From Marinobacter panjinensis (GTDB lineage Bacteria; Pseudomonadota; Gammaproteobacteria; Pseudomonadales; Oleiphilaceae), in NCBI RefSeq assembly GCF_005298175.1, contig NZ_SZYH01000001.1:1922001-1986000 (forward strand): a stretch of DNA of 64,000 bases, given 5' to 3'. Made by a program: the position numbers and the translations under genes. This document shows, piece by piece, positions 19,144 to 29,275 of the stretch. Positions within the stretch are counted from its first letter, which is position 1. Every line of letters begins with the position of its first letter. A model generated the notes under the pieces. That model was not told where the DNA came from. It did no database searches and worked only from the letters and a program-made list of their open reading frames with translations.

Positions 19144-20100
19144 GTGCATGAGCAGACACTCCCGAACAAGGACACTCTCCAGAAGAAACGGTTGCTGACA
19201 CGCACCGCTTTCTTCGGGCTGTTTCTGCTTGCGCCGGTGCTCAATATTTTCCGATACGATCTTACGGAAACCCACTTCATACTTTTCGGGTTTCCCCTTT
19301 CATTCAATCTCGAGCTGGCCTGGGTCAGCCAGAGTTCACCGGCCGAAGTGGCCGGGCAGATCCTGTTCTGGTTCATACTCCCCATTACACTCCTGGTTCC
19401 GCTGGCACTCTGGATCGCCTGGAAGTGGGGACGGATTTATTGCGGTTGGCTTTGTCCGCACTTTTCGGTTGTAGAAACCATCAATCATTTGATGACCCGG
19501 ATTACCGGCCGCCCCACATTGTATGAGGCACTGAAAAAGGGCCGGAGGGGAAAGGCACTGCACTGGGCTGGCCTGACACTGGTATGCGCACTGATCGGCT
19601 TCTCCTGGGCGCTGGCCATGCTGTCTTACCTGTTACCACCAATCCCTTTATATACGGATCTGGTTACTGGCAACCTGGCGCTTTACCCGGCCATTTTCCT
19701 GGCCGTGGCCACGTCACTGTTCACCCTTGATTTCCTGTTCGCCCGGCATCTGTTCTGCAAATACGGCTGCGCCTTCGGGGTGGTCCAGAGCATCGCCTGG
19801 ATGACCAACGGCAAAGGCAAGGTTGTCACTTTTGATACTGAACGGGCTGCTGCCTGCCGCGACTGTACCAAAGCCTGCGACGAAGCCTGCCCGATGCGGC
19901 TACCTACACGAAGCCACAAGCGGGCAAAGTTCACCTGCACCCAGTGCCTGCAGTGTGTCAGCGCCTGTCGCGAGGTGCAGAAAAACAACCCGGAAGGTTC
20001 CCTGTTGAGCTGGGAGCCCGGTGAGCCGGGCAAACAGACCGTTCTGATTCCGGTTCGCCAGGTTGATCCACCTCCACGCCAGCAAAGCGCCAGATCCTGA
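19144..20100 (+). CDS. Membrane polyferredoxin of the NosR/NapH/CcoG type
   Basis: This 318-aa protein has about five membrane helices and several cysteine clusters: YCGWLCPH (about residue 100) and FCKYGCAFG (about 203), the paired CxxxCP-like motifs of NapH/NosR/CcoG. Two [4Fe-4S] ferredoxin motifs follow, CRDCTKACDEACP (about 239) and CTQCLQCVSACR (about 262). It starts with GTG at 19144; the nearby ATG at 19148 is out of frame. It sits between norB and norD on the same strand. A role in electron supply or copper/heme handling for NO reductase is inference. It lacks the C-terminal Ig-like domain of standard CcoG. Confidence 0.82.
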   Translation: MHEQTLPNKDTLQKKRLLTRTAFFGLFLLAPVLNIFRYDLTETHFILFGFPLSFNLELAWVSQSSPAEVAGQILFWFILPITLLVPLALWIAWKWGRIYCGWLCPHFSVVETINHLMTRITGRPTLYEALKKGRRGKALHWAGLTLVCALIGFSWALAMLSYLLPPIPLYTDLVTGNLALYPAIFLAVATSLFTLDFLFARHLFCKYGCAFGVVQSIAWMTNGKGKVVTFDTERAAACRDCTKACDEACPMRLPTRSHKRAKFTCTQCLQCVSACREVQKNNPEGSLLSWEPGEPGKQTVLIPVRQVDPPPRQQSARS

Positions 20101-20109
20101 GGAGTTGAA

Positions 20110-21933
20110 ATGGAAGAGTGGGTAGGCTTCAAATGGCATGAGTACATTACCCGGCAAGCCATGGGCGAGTTCCCGGAGCACGCGGTGCATCTGAAAGATG
20201 AAGCACGAACCCTGGGTGTACTGTTCCGGGCTCTGGGAGGGGACCCGGCGCTCAGCCTGGTCACCGCCGAACCGCGACATTTCCGTACCCGCCGCCGATT
20301 TTTGCAGAAGCTGGCGGGCACGCACAAAAAGTTTGAACTAGCCTGGCGTGATGAACAGAGTCTTCGACTGCCAGAGCGCCTGGCCCTGTTTCCCTCGAAA
20401 AAAGTTAACCGTGACCTGTACCTCTGGCTGGCGGCGCTGGCTTCTCTTGGTGAGCTCACCGATTCCGACTGGCTGACCGGCAACCAGGCCATGGTCCAGA
20501 CCCTGCTGGCCAAATGGCCGGGGCTGGAACCGGTTTACCAGCGGTTGGTGCGCCACACCCTGCAATGGCGCCCAACCCCTGACTCCCTGCCAGCGGCCGA
20601 AGGTCACCGCGAAGAGGCCATTCGCCGGGCACTGATCGATCCTGGCAGCGTAGAAACCCTGCCCCGGGCGGAGTCCGATCCCTGGCCGGTTATCATCTGG
20701 CTTTATCCCACCCTTGCGCTTGGCAAGGTCACCGGCCAGATCATTGGTGACGATAACCTGACGTCGACGCCGGGAGGCTTGGCTAAAAAACGCAAGCGCC
20801 GGCGCGCAGAACGAGTGGATGCCTTCGATAAGGACCAGGGCCTGATGCTGTTTCGCCTGGAAAGCCTGTTCTCCTGGAGCGAGTTTATTCCCGTAGACCG
20901 TGCCAGCGACGATACCAAAGAGGACGATGCCGACGCCGTGGCCGATGACATGGACATGATTTCTGTCTCCAAAGACCGCCGGGAGGCGTCCTCCGCCATC
21001 AAGTTTGATCTGGACCTGCCCTCTGAAGAAAACGACGACCTGCACCTGGGGCCCGGAATCCATCTGCCGGAATGGGACTGGCGCAGCCAGAGCTACCGGG
21101 AAAACTTCTGTTGCCTGCAGCCCATGCTGAGCAAGGAATCAATTCCGACCAGGCTGCCTGACCACCTGTCGCAATCTGCCACAAGGCTGCGCCGTCAGTT
21201 CAGTGCCCTGAAACCACTCCGGCAATGGGAACGCCGGCAAACCGAAGGCGAAGAACTGGACATGGACGCCTGCATGGAACGGGAGGTCCAACACCGCCGT
21301 GGCACCGGGGTCATCGACCAGAAGCTGTTTCGCCGCTGCAAACAGAACCAGCGGGATTTGGCATGCCTGATCCTGGCGGACATCTCGATGTCCACGGATA
21401 CGTTCATCAACAACAGCCAGCGGGTCATCGACATTGCCCGGGACGGTTTGCAACTGCTCAGCGAGGCCCTGCAGGCAAGCAGGGACCCGTTTGCGATTTT
21501 CGCCTTCTCGTCACGCCGCCGGGACCACGTGCGCTTCCATCACATCAAGGCGTTCGACGAGCCCTACAATGACATCAGCCGCGGCCGCATCCAGGCACTG
21601 GAACCCGGTTACTACACCCGCATGGGCGCCGCCATCCGGCAGGCCACCCGATTGCTTCAGGGCCGCCACGAACATCAGAAAATCCTGCTCCTGCTCACCG
21701 ATGGCAAACCCAATGACCTGGACCTGTACGAGGGCCGGTACGGCGTGGAAGACACCCGAATGGCCGTCCAGGAAGCCCACAAAGCAGGTCTGACCCCCTT
21801 CTGCGTCACCATTGACGACGACGCCAACGAATACCTGCCTTATGTCTTTGGCAGCAACCATTTCGTGGTCATCAAGGACCCGGTGCAGTTGCCACTACAG
21901 CTGCCAAAACTCTACATGAACCTGACCCGCTGA
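20110..21933 (+). CDS. norD: NorD, VWA-domain protein for NO reductase activation
   Basis: This 607-aa cytosolic protein has a C-terminal von Willebrand A domain (about 410-600). Its MIDAS motif DISMS lies in LACLILADISMSTDTFINNSQRVID, and a second motif LLLLTDGKPNDLD follows. The N-terminal 400 residues include a charged, acidic middle (DDTKEDDADAVADDMDM). NorD works with the AAA+ protein NorQ to mature NO reductase, probably inserting the non-heme iron. NorQ is present but on the opposite strand (23138-23926). GAGGAG precedes the ATG. Confidence 0.93.
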   Translation: MEEWVGFKWHEYITRQAMGEFPEHAVHLKDEARTLGVLFRALGGDPALSLVTAEPRHFRTRRRFLQKLAGTHKKFELAWRDEQSLRLPERLALFPSKKVNRDLYLWLAALASLGELTDSDWLTGNQAMVQTLLAKWPGLEPVYQRLVRHTLQWRPTPDSLPAAEGHREEAIRRALIDPGSVETLPRAESDPWPVIIWLYPTLALGKVTGQIIGDDNLTSTPGGLAKKRKRRRAERVDAFDKDQGLMLFRLESLFSWSEFIPVDRASDDTKEDDADAVADDMDMISVSKDRREASSAIKFDLDLPSEENDDLHLGPGIHLPEWDWRSQSYRENFCCLQPMLSKESIPTRLPDHLSQSATRLRRQFSALKPLRQWERRQTEGEELDMDACMEREVQHRRGTGVIDQKLFRRCKQNQRDLACLILADISMSTDTFINNSQRVIDIARDGLQLLSEALQASRDPFAIFAFSSRRRDHVRFHHIKAFDEPYNDISRGRIQALEPGYYTRMGAAIRQATRLLQGRHEHQKILLLLTDGKPNDLDLYEGRYGVEDTRMAVQEAHKAGLTPFCVTIDDDANEYLPYVFGSNHFVVIKDPVQLPLQLPKLYMNLTR

Positions 21934-21938
21934 ACCCC

Positions 21939-22511
21939 ATGCAGACTTCCGACCCGACAACCCGTCACCTGCCCGGCGACCTCGCTGTCTGGTTTTTCAT
22001 CTTCGCGGAACTGGCGGTATTCGGCATCCTGTTCATCGGCTTCGGTGTCGCCCGCAGCCTCGACCCGGAAACCTTCAGCGCCGGCCGACAGGTACTGCAT
22101 CCCTGGACCGGCCTGGTCAACACCATCGGCCTGATCACCGCCAGCTACCTGGTAGCCGTCGCCGTCCACCGCCTGCGCCACCGCCAGCCGGGCATCACCC
22201 TGTTACTCTGGGGCGCCATCGCAGCCTCCTGCATCTACACCTTCGGCAAACTCTGGGAATACGCAGACCTCTACGGCAACGGCTACAACCTGGGTACCGA
22301 CACCTTCTTCATGTTCTATTTCTTCCTCACCTTCTTTCACTTCATGCACGTGATACTGGGCCAGATTATCCTGGTGGTGCTGGCAGTGAAGGTTAAGCGG
22401 GGCGACTACGACGGGGACGACATGAACGGCATGGAGTCCGGTGCTTCCTACTGGCACATGGTGGACCTGGTGTGGCTGGTGTTATTTCCGATGCTGTATG
22501 TGCTGGCGTAA
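21939..22511 (+). CDS. norE: NorE, cytochrome oxidase subunit III-like protein
   Basis: This 190-aa membrane protein has five hydrophobic helices. It carries the subunit III pattern LAVWFFIFAELAVFGILFIGFGVARS and the C-terminal FFLTFFHFMHVILGQIILV...WHMVDLVWLVLFPMLYVLA. NorE-type proteins support NO reductase function but are not part of the purified enzyme. It begins 6 bp after norD and is followed by norF in 13 bp. Confidence 0.9.
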   Translation: MQTSDPTTRHLPGDLAVWFFIFAELAVFGILFIGFGVARSLDPETFSAGRQVLHPWTGLVNTIGLITASYLVAVAVHRLRHRQPGITLLLWGAIAASCIYTFGKLWEYADLYGNGYNLGTDTFFMFYFFLTFFHFMHVILGQIILVVLAVKVKRGDYDGDDMNGMESGASYWHMVDLVWLVLFPMLYVLA

Positions 22512-22523
22512 GGAGGAGAGCAA

Positions 22524-22763
22524 ATGCTAGCGGTCTACATTGCCCTGATGGTTTGCACAATGACGCCGGTGATTGCCTTGCAGGCAGGCGCCGACACTTC
22601 CGTTCTGGTGTGGCTGGTGTTTGCACTGGTCATCGTGAAAGCGGTTCTGCTGGTCGATCATTTCATGGAAATGCGCAAGGCACCCGCGGGCTGGCGCTTC
22701 GCTGCTCAGGCATGGGCACCGGTTGTGGTTGCAGGATTGGCGGTCTTTCACTGGTTAAGCTGA
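22524..22763 (+). CDS. norF: NorF, small membrane protein
   Basis: This 79-aa protein has three hydrophobic segments (MLAVYIALMVCTMTPVIALQ, SVLVWLVFALVIVKAVLLVDHFMEMR, AWAPVVVAGLAVFHWLS). The central LVIVKAVLLVDHFMEMR is the mark of NorF / cytochrome oxidase subunit IV-like proteins. AAGGAGGAG precedes ATG 22524. It is the last gene of the nor operon. It converges with the opposite-strand operon; only 34 bp separate them. Confidence 0.85.
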   Translation: MLAVYIALMVCTMTPVIALQAGADTSVLVWLVFALVIVKAVLLVDHFMEMRKAPAGWRFAAQAWAPVVVAGLAVFHWLS

Positions 22764-22797
22764 ACGCTTTGGGCAACCAACAATCAGACCCCTGCTG

Positions 22798-23172
22798 TTA
22801 TCGGTATTTCCTGGGAAAATAAGGAGGCTTGTCCCCAATAGCCTGAGCCAGAGCGATCATCCCCCACAGCACAAACGACGTGTGCAGAACGATGGCCCAG
22901 ACAATGGCGCCAGACCAGAAGTTGCCGGTGTTACCAAACAGCAGCCAGAACACCCCTACACCGCTGAAAATCAGTACTGCACCAATGATCGACATATAAA
23001 ATGCTGCCCGTACGTGGGCCCTTCGTATGGTTGATGCCTGCTCAGAATTCATAAACAGCCACAACAGTACCGCGAATCCGATCACCGGCAGGGCCAGCAG
23101 GTTCAACAGGTACCAGACAACAGGGACGACTGCCCCACTACTGGCCTTCGTCTGACTTCCCGAATACGGCAT
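22798..23172 (-). CDS. Unassigned 124-aa membrane protein at the end of the nirCF-norQ operon
   Basis: This protein has three hydrophobic helices at about residues 16-40, 53-78 and 85-110 (VPVVWYLLNLLALPVIGFAVLLWLF, then AAFYMSIIGAVLIFSGVGVFWLLFG, then GAIVWAIVLHTSFVLWGMIALAQAI) and a basic tail (PPYFPRKYR). I do not recognise a named family. ATG 23172 has GGAGG six bases upstream and lies 35 bp inside the norQ reading frame, so translation is coupled to norQ. Position suggests a role in NO reductase or nitrite reductase assembly; no catalytic motif is visible. Confidence 0.75.
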   Translation of the reverse strand: MPYSGSQTKASSGAVVPVVWYLLNLLALPVIGFAVLLWLFMNSEQASTIRRAHVRAAFYMSIIGAVLIFSGVGVFWLLFGNTGNFWSGAIVWAIVLHTSFVLWGMIALAQAIGDKPPYFPRKYR

Positions 23173-23926
23173 AAACCACCTCCATGAGTGCGCTGACTGT
23201 TGCTTCGTCGTCCGACAATGGCTCTATCATCCCCGCCCGACAGGCTTCCGTGATGGGCACGCCGGCCCTGATCAGATGGGCAGTGTGAATCAGCAGCCGT
23301 GTCGAGGCTGCCTCTTCCAGATCGTGATCCTTGAGGTTACGAACTGACCGGGCCAGATTCACCAGCTGCTCTGCCAACTCCCGATCGCAACCGGACTCCT
23401 CGATCACAATGGTCTGTTCAGTCCCGGCGTCCGGGTAATCAAAACTCATTGATACAAAGCGCTGCCGGGTGCTGGGTTTCATCCCTTTCAGCAGGCTCTG
23501 GTAACCGGGGTTGTAGGACACCACGAGCATGAACCCGGGTGCCGCTTTCAGCACCTCGCCAGTGCGCTCGATCGGCAGTTCCCGACGGTCATCCGCCAGG
23601 GGGTGCAGGACAACTGTAGTGTCCTTGCGGGCCTCCACCACTTCATCAAGGTAGCAGATGCCACCTTCGCGCACCGCCCGGGTCAGGGGCCCGTCCTGCC
23701 AGTAAGTGCCGTCGGGGCCGATCAGGTGTCGGCCCACCAGATCGGCGGCAGTCAGGTCATCGTGGCAGGCAACGGTATACACCGGCCGCCCGAGCTTTTC
23801 CGCCATGAACCGGACGAAGCGGGTCTTGCCGCAGCCGGTTGGCCCCTTGATGAGCACAGGCAATCCGTTATTTGCCGCGGCTTGAAAGAGCTCTATTTCA
23901 TTGCCTGCAGCTTGGTAAAACGTCAT
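23138..23926 (-). CDS. norQ: NorQ/NirQ, MoxR-type AAA+ ATPase
   Basis: This 262-aa cytosolic AAA+ protein has Walker A GPTGCGKT (residues 28-35), Walker B ICYLDEV (about 96-102) and the sensor region FMLVVSYNPGYQSLLKGMKPSTRQRFVSM. The family partners NorD to activate NO reductase. ATG 23926 is chosen because family members begin close to the Walker A; it overlaps the stop of the upstream periplasmic protein gene by 4 bp (ATGA). It overlaps the downstream 124-aa gene by 35 bp. Its operon also carries nirC and nirF, linking nitrite and NO reductase maturation. Confidence 0.94.
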   Translation of the reverse strand: MTFYQAAGNEIELFQAAANNGLPVLIKGPTGCGKTRFVRFMAEKLGRPVYTVACHDDLTAADLVGRHLIGPDGTYWQDGPLTRAVREGGICYLDEVVEARKDTTVVLHPLADDRRELPIERTGEVLKAAPGFMLVVSYNPGYQSLLKGMKPSTRQRFVSMSFDYPDAGTEQTIVIEESGCDRELAEQLVNLARSVRNLKDHDLEEAASTRLLIHTAHLIRAGVPITEACRAGMIEPLSDDEATVSALMEVVYAVFGKSDEGQ

Positions 23927-24693
23927 TGGGTTATATCCTTTGAAGTCTGACGGTCGGGTAAGGCAAAGCCGTATACCCATTCTGGGAAGATCGCGAATCT
24001 TTGCCGATCATCTGCCCGTTTTAATGTGGTCAATGCCTGCTCACAGGCCTCTACAGTGTGGTTCCAACCGGCCTGCCGGTACCAGCCCGCCGCCATTGCC
24101 GGCTCCCCGGACCAGCTCACAACAAGGCTGTTCCTGGTCAGGAAGGGCTCCACGAACCCGAGCTCCGAAACGGCAGCGTAGGTATTGTTATGGAGCAACA
24201 ACCCCAGCGCCGAACTGTAGTCACCGGCTTCGTATAACTGCTCGGGCTTGGGCACGATGCCTTGTTTCTTTAGCGCCACCAGCGGCAGGCTTGCGCCCAG
24301 GGGATCGCGGCCGGCAACTGTGGCAAGGTCACGCCCCTGTAGTTCACTGAGATTCCTCACGCCGGCTGTCCTGCGGGTGACCCAGACCGCAACCGGAAGC
24401 TTGCCATTCCGGTTCACCGCCTCCAGTACCGGGGCTGGCTCAGCATCTCCGGGAATGCCCGGCAAGAAAGCCAGTGCAAGGTCCGGCGCTGAGGCTCCCA
24501 CCCGGATATCGGCTTCGCAGCCCTGGGTGCGCAGATACTCCGTCAACCGGTAGCGCGATACCGTCGCAGCACCTGAGGCAGTCTCAATCCCGATCGGAAT
24601 CCGCGCGTTTTCAGCGCCGGCATGGGCGACAAACAACAACCCGGCCATCGCGATGCCCGGCAATGCCCTCCGCGATTCAAAGACCAAGTGCAT
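23923..24693 (-). CDS. PhnD-like periplasmic substrate-binding protein within the nir operon
   Basis: This protein of about 256 aa has a signal peptide (MHLVFESRRALPGIAMAGLLFVAHAGA) and the fold pattern of PhnD/SsuA-type binding proteins: IPIGIETASGAATVSRYRLTEYLRTQGCEADIRVG, KLPVAVWVTRRTAGVRNLSELQGRDLATVAGRDPLGASLPLVALKKQG, then YSSALGLLLHNNTYAAVSEL. No permease or ABC ATPase is nearby, so it is probably not part of a transporter. It overlaps nirF by 17 bp and norQ by 4 bp, so it belongs firmly to the denitrification operon. Function is unknown to me; ligand sensing or delivery for heme d1 or metal is speculation. Confidence 0.75.
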   Translation of the reverse strand: MHLVFESRRALPGIAMAGLLFVAHAGAENARIPIGIETASGAATVSRYRLTEYLRTQGCEADIRVGASAPDLALAFLPGIPGDAEPAPVLEAVNRNGKLPVAVWVTRRTAGVRNLSELQGRDLATVAGRDPLGASLPLVALKKQGIVPKPEQLYEAGDYSSALGLLLHNNTYAAVSELGFVEPFLTRNSLVVSWSGEPAMAAGWYRQAGWNHTVEACEQALTTLKRADDRQRFAIFPEWVYGFALPDRQTSKDITQ

Positions 24694-25894
24694 GGGCCCG
24701 GCTGGTGAAAAAGATGCCACTGGGTTTTTCGGCACTGAGCGTTGCGACCGGCTCGAGAGTGCGGGTGTTGTACACGGTCACCCGGTTGCTGTCCCTCGCT
24801 GACACCCACACTTCTTCGCCCCGGGGAGTAAACTCCATGTGCAGAACCGCCTCACCGGGTTCCAGGGTGCGGACAATTTCCCGGGTTTGAGAATCAATCA
24901 CCTGTACCACATCGTTGTCCGGATGGGCAAAGCTCACCCAGATCCGGCGATTGTCCGGGCTGGCCATCACAAACACCGGCTGGCCCTGGACCGGGATTCG
25001 ATCGACCAGTGACCAGTCCGTCATATCGGCCACCAGCACCTGATGGTGGCCCACCGCCGGGACAAAGGCCCGTCCGTCGGCGATGGCCCAGCCTTCCAGA
25101 TGGGGCATCTTGTACACCGGCAGCTTCTGCTCACCCTTGCCATAACCCGGCAGAATTTCTGTCACACCCTGCCCCGGGTTCCACATATCCAGCATCGACA
25201 AGCCATCTTCGCCAAACAGGCCCGCAATGTAGTAGCGACCATCCGGGGTGATCAAGGCATCATAAGGCGATTCGCCTGCCTCGAAACGGGTGATTTCAGC
25301 GGATTTGTCACTCATGTCGAGGGTCCAGATTTCTCCCGCCTCAAACAGGCTGAACACAAACAGGTTCCCTGGCGCGTCCACCAGCCCGACGGTTTTCGAT
25401 TGGCCGGTCTCACCGTGCCCGCTGGTGTATGTAGCAGGTACATCTGCCACCAGCTCCAAGGTCTGGCTGTCAAACACTTTCACGCCACCCGGTTCGTAGT
25501 TGGACACCGCCACATAGCGACCATCCTGTGAAATCGCACCGCCGATACTATTACCGGACTGGATAACCCGGTCGACAATGGATTGGCTCAACAGGTCCAC
25601 CTTTGTGAGGCCACCGTCCCGACCAAACACGTACCCGTAGCGGGCATCCCTGGAATAGACCACGGATGCATGGGACAGATCCCCCAGGCCCTCAATACGA
25701 CCCAGCACTTCATGTCGGGATGTATTGATGACCAGCACCGAGCCAGTCGCCCGCTCAACGATCAGCCCCAGATCACCGGTACCCATAATGTCGGGGCGGG
25801 AATCTGGCCCTGAGAGTGCCTGGCAACCGCTCAGGCCAAAGACCAGAAACAATGCCAACATCAATTTGCCGGGCGCGTTGAACTTTAGCTCCAT
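24677..25894 (-). CDS. nirF: NirF, heme d1 biosynthesis lipoprotein
   Basis: This 405-aa protein has a lipobox signal (LALFLVFGLSGC, Cys at about residue 24) that places it on the periplasmic face of a membrane. The body is an eight-bladed propeller related to the d1 domain of NirS (LGLIVERATGSVLVINTSRHEVLGRIEG...YSRDARYGYVFGRDGGLTKVDL). NirF makes dihydro-heme d1 in the last stages of the pathway. GGAGGA precedes the ATG. It follows nirC by 26 bp. Confidence 0.94.
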   Translation of the reverse strand: MELKFNAPGKLMLALFLVFGLSGCQALSGPDSRPDIMGTGDLGLIVERATGSVLVINTSRHEVLGRIEGLGDLSHASVVYSRDARYGYVFGRDGGLTKVDLLSQSIVDRVIQSGNSIGGAISQDGRYVAVSNYEPGGVKVFDSQTLELVADVPATYTSGHGETGQSKTVGLVDAPGNLFVFSLFEAGEIWTLDMSDKSAEITRFEAGESPYDALITPDGRYYIAGLFGEDGLSMLDMWNPGQGVTEILPGYGKGEQKLPVYKMPHLEGWAIADGRAFVPAVGHHQVLVADMTDWSLVDRIPVQGQPVFVMASPDNRRIWVSFAHPDNDVVQVIDSQTREIVRTLEPGEAVLHMEFTPRGEEVWVSARDSNRVTVYNTRTLEPVATLSAEKPSGIFFTSRAHALGL

Positions 25895-25920
25895 GATTGA
25901 TCATTCCTCCAGATTGGCCC

Positions 25921-26289
25921 TCAGGGCGAAACCAGCGCACCGGATTTCAGCTGCTCGCTGATCCAGTGAATCTCTTCAGGGGATAACAGCGGTTTCCAGG
26001 GCGGCATAGCGGAACCCGGGACTCCCTCGCTGACAATGGCATCAATTGCCTCCACTGGCAGGTGCCCGAGATTTTCCGGTCGCAGTGGCGGGCCGAGCCC
26101 ACCACGGAGGGTCAACCCATGGCAGGAACCACAATCCTGGATCACCAGGTTTGCCAGCCGGGCCTGCTCAGGCGGTGGATTGCCGTCGTCACTGCCAAGC
26201 AGCATCGCAGGTGCAAGAAACAGCCCGGCACAGAACATGCTGGTAAACCGATTTCGCCTCTGACCTGCCAACCAGACTCTGTTCAATCC
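25921..26289 (-). CDS. nirC: NirC, periplasmic c-type cytochrome
   Basis: A protein of about 122 aa with a hydrophobic signal (MFCAGLFLAPAMLLG) and one heme site, Cys52-Cys55-His56 (DCGSCHG). Met in SAMPPW is the likely axial ligand. NirC is proposed to serve as electron carrier for NirS or in the last heme d1 step. TTG 26289 is preferred because GGGAGG lies nine bases upstream and an FNR-type box at 26343-26356 would put the transcript start near 26308; in-frame ATGs at 26316 and 26238 are alternatives. It is the first gene of a five-gene leftward operon. Confidence 0.85.
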   Translation of the reverse strand, partial: GLNRVWLAGQRRNRFTSMFCAGLFLAPAMLLGSDDGNPPPEQARLANLVIQDCGSCHGLTLRGGLGPPLRPENLGHLPVEAIDAIVSEGVPGSAMPPWKPLLSPEEIHWISEQLKSGALVSP

Positions 26290-26342
26290 CTGCGTCCTCC
26301 CTTGTATTACCAGCATCCTGACGACCGTGCCAGGCGCCAACC

Positions 26343-26441
26343 TTGATATTGGTTAAAACAACGAACCAATGCCAGAACTCTTTGGGCATACCCCCCTGTG
26401 GGTAAACGCTGGACAAAAACCAGACATCTGACATTAATCAA
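26343..26441. promoter_or_regulatory. Divergent nirC/nirS control region with two FNR/DNR-type boxes
   Basis: TTGAT-ATTG-GTTAA (26343-26356) is well placed for leftward nirC transcription. CTGAC-ATTA-ATCAA (26428-26441) is about 60 bp before the nirS start. Each keeps one perfect or near-perfect half-site. The region holds no open reading frame of interest. Activation by a DNR/FNR-class protein under low oxygen with nitric oxide is the expected mode. Confidence 0.68.
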
Positions 26442-26483
26442 TGTTCATCAAGGTAAAGAAGAGAAACCTAGAGGGACTCTTAA

Positions 26484-28241
<1,758 letters not shown>

Positions 28242-28268
28242 TCGGTTCCGGCCCGGAGGAGAGCACTG

Positions 28269-28733
28269 ATGAGACTGGATACCACTGACAGACAACTGAT
28301 CAACCTTTTCCAGCGGGAACTTCCTGTCTGTGAGAGGCCCTACGAGGCAATGTCCCGGCAATTGGGCATCGCTGAAGAGGAGGTCATTGAACGACTGCAG
28401 TTGCTCCAGGACAGCCATGTTCTCAGCCGGGTCGGGCCGGTTTTCGAACACAGCCGGGCGGGCGCGAGCCTGCTGGCTGCCGTGGCGGCACCAGACGAAC
28501 AGCTGGATATCGTTGCCGCCCGGGTTAACCGTGCTCCGGGGGTGAACCACAATTACGCCCGTGAGCACACCTACAATCTCTGGTTTGTCATGACCGCGCC
28601 TGATGAAGACACTCTGGAAGAGCGACTCGACGAACTGGAACACCAGCTCAGACTACCCATGCTCCGGCTACCCATGGTGGAGGCCCACCACATCGACCTG
28701 GGCTTCGATATCGACTGGGAGGCGCTGCCATGA
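28269..28733 (+). CDS. nirD: NirD, siroheme decarboxylase subunit (AsnC/Lrp fold)
   Basis: This 154-aa protein opens with an Lrp-type helix-turn-helix (TTDRQLINLFQRELPVCERPYEAMSRQLGIAEEEVIERLQLL). A RAM-like ligand domain follows with the conserved heme-pocket stretch VNHNYAREHTYNLWFVMTAP. In this family the DNA-binding fold is reused: NirD, L, G and H decarboxylate siroheme to didecarboxysiroheme for heme d1. Order and length match the nirDLGH set. It overlaps nirL by 4 bp. Confidence 0.9.
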   Translation: MRLDTTDRQLINLFQRELPVCERPYEAMSRQLGIAEEEVIERLQLLQDSHVLSRVGPVFEHSRAGASLLAAVAAPDEQLDIVAARVNRAPGVNHNYAREHTYNLWFVMTAPDEDTLEERLDELEHQLRLPMLRLPMVEAHHIDLGFDIDWEALP

Positions 28734-29275
28734 CGGCTTCTCCGTCACCGGAATATCTGACCGTGGTGCCGGAAGTTGCCGGTGTCGGACCTGTCAGTGC
28801 GTGGGGCTTACTACGACTCAGACAACAGCTGGAGCGTGGCCTTCCGCTTACGCCACGCCCGTACCAGGCGCTGGCGGAATTGACCGGTCTGTCCGAGCAG
28901 GAAGTGATGGCAGCAATCAGGCAGTGGCAGGACCAGGGGCTCATCAAACGATTCGGGCTGGTGGTCCGGCACCGGACGCTTGGTTATACCGCCAACGCCA
29001 TGGTTGTCTGGGATATCCCGGACGATCAGGTACAAAACCTGGGCCGGACTCTGGCCCGCGCGCCCTTCGTCACCCTCTGCTATCAGCGCCCGCGGAGGCT
29101 CCCGGACTGGCCCTACAATCTGTTCTGCATGATTCACGGCGTTGATCGGCAACGGGTTCTGAGCCAGCTGGCAACGCTGATCGCCGATCAGGGGCTGGAG
29201 CAGACGCCCCATGCCGTGCTGTTCAGTACCAAAGCCTACCGGCAACGGGGAGGCTGTTATGTCAGCCATGACTGA
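28730..29275 (+). CDS. nirL: NirL, siroheme decarboxylase subunit
   Basis: This 181-aa Lrp-fold protein has the segment GLLRLRQQLERGLPLTPRPYQALAELTGLSEQEVMAAIRQWQDQGLIKRFGLVVRH and a second half with CYQRPRRLPDWPYNLFCMIHG. The latter corresponds to the NirL/NirH pattern of CYxRPRxxPxWPYNLFxMxHG. It is longer than NirD and NirG, as expected. It overlaps nirD (4 bp) and nirG (17 bp), implying coupled translation of complex subunits. Confidence 0.9.
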   Translation: MTASPSPEYLTVVPEVAGVGPVSAWGLLRLRQQLERGLPLTPRPYQALAELTGLSEQEVMAAIRQWQDQGLIKRFGLVVRHRTLGYTANAMVVWDIPDDQVQNLGRTLARAPFVTLCYQRPRRLPDWPYNLFCMIHGVDRQRVLSQLATLIADQGLEQTPHAVLFSTKAYRQRGGCYVSHD

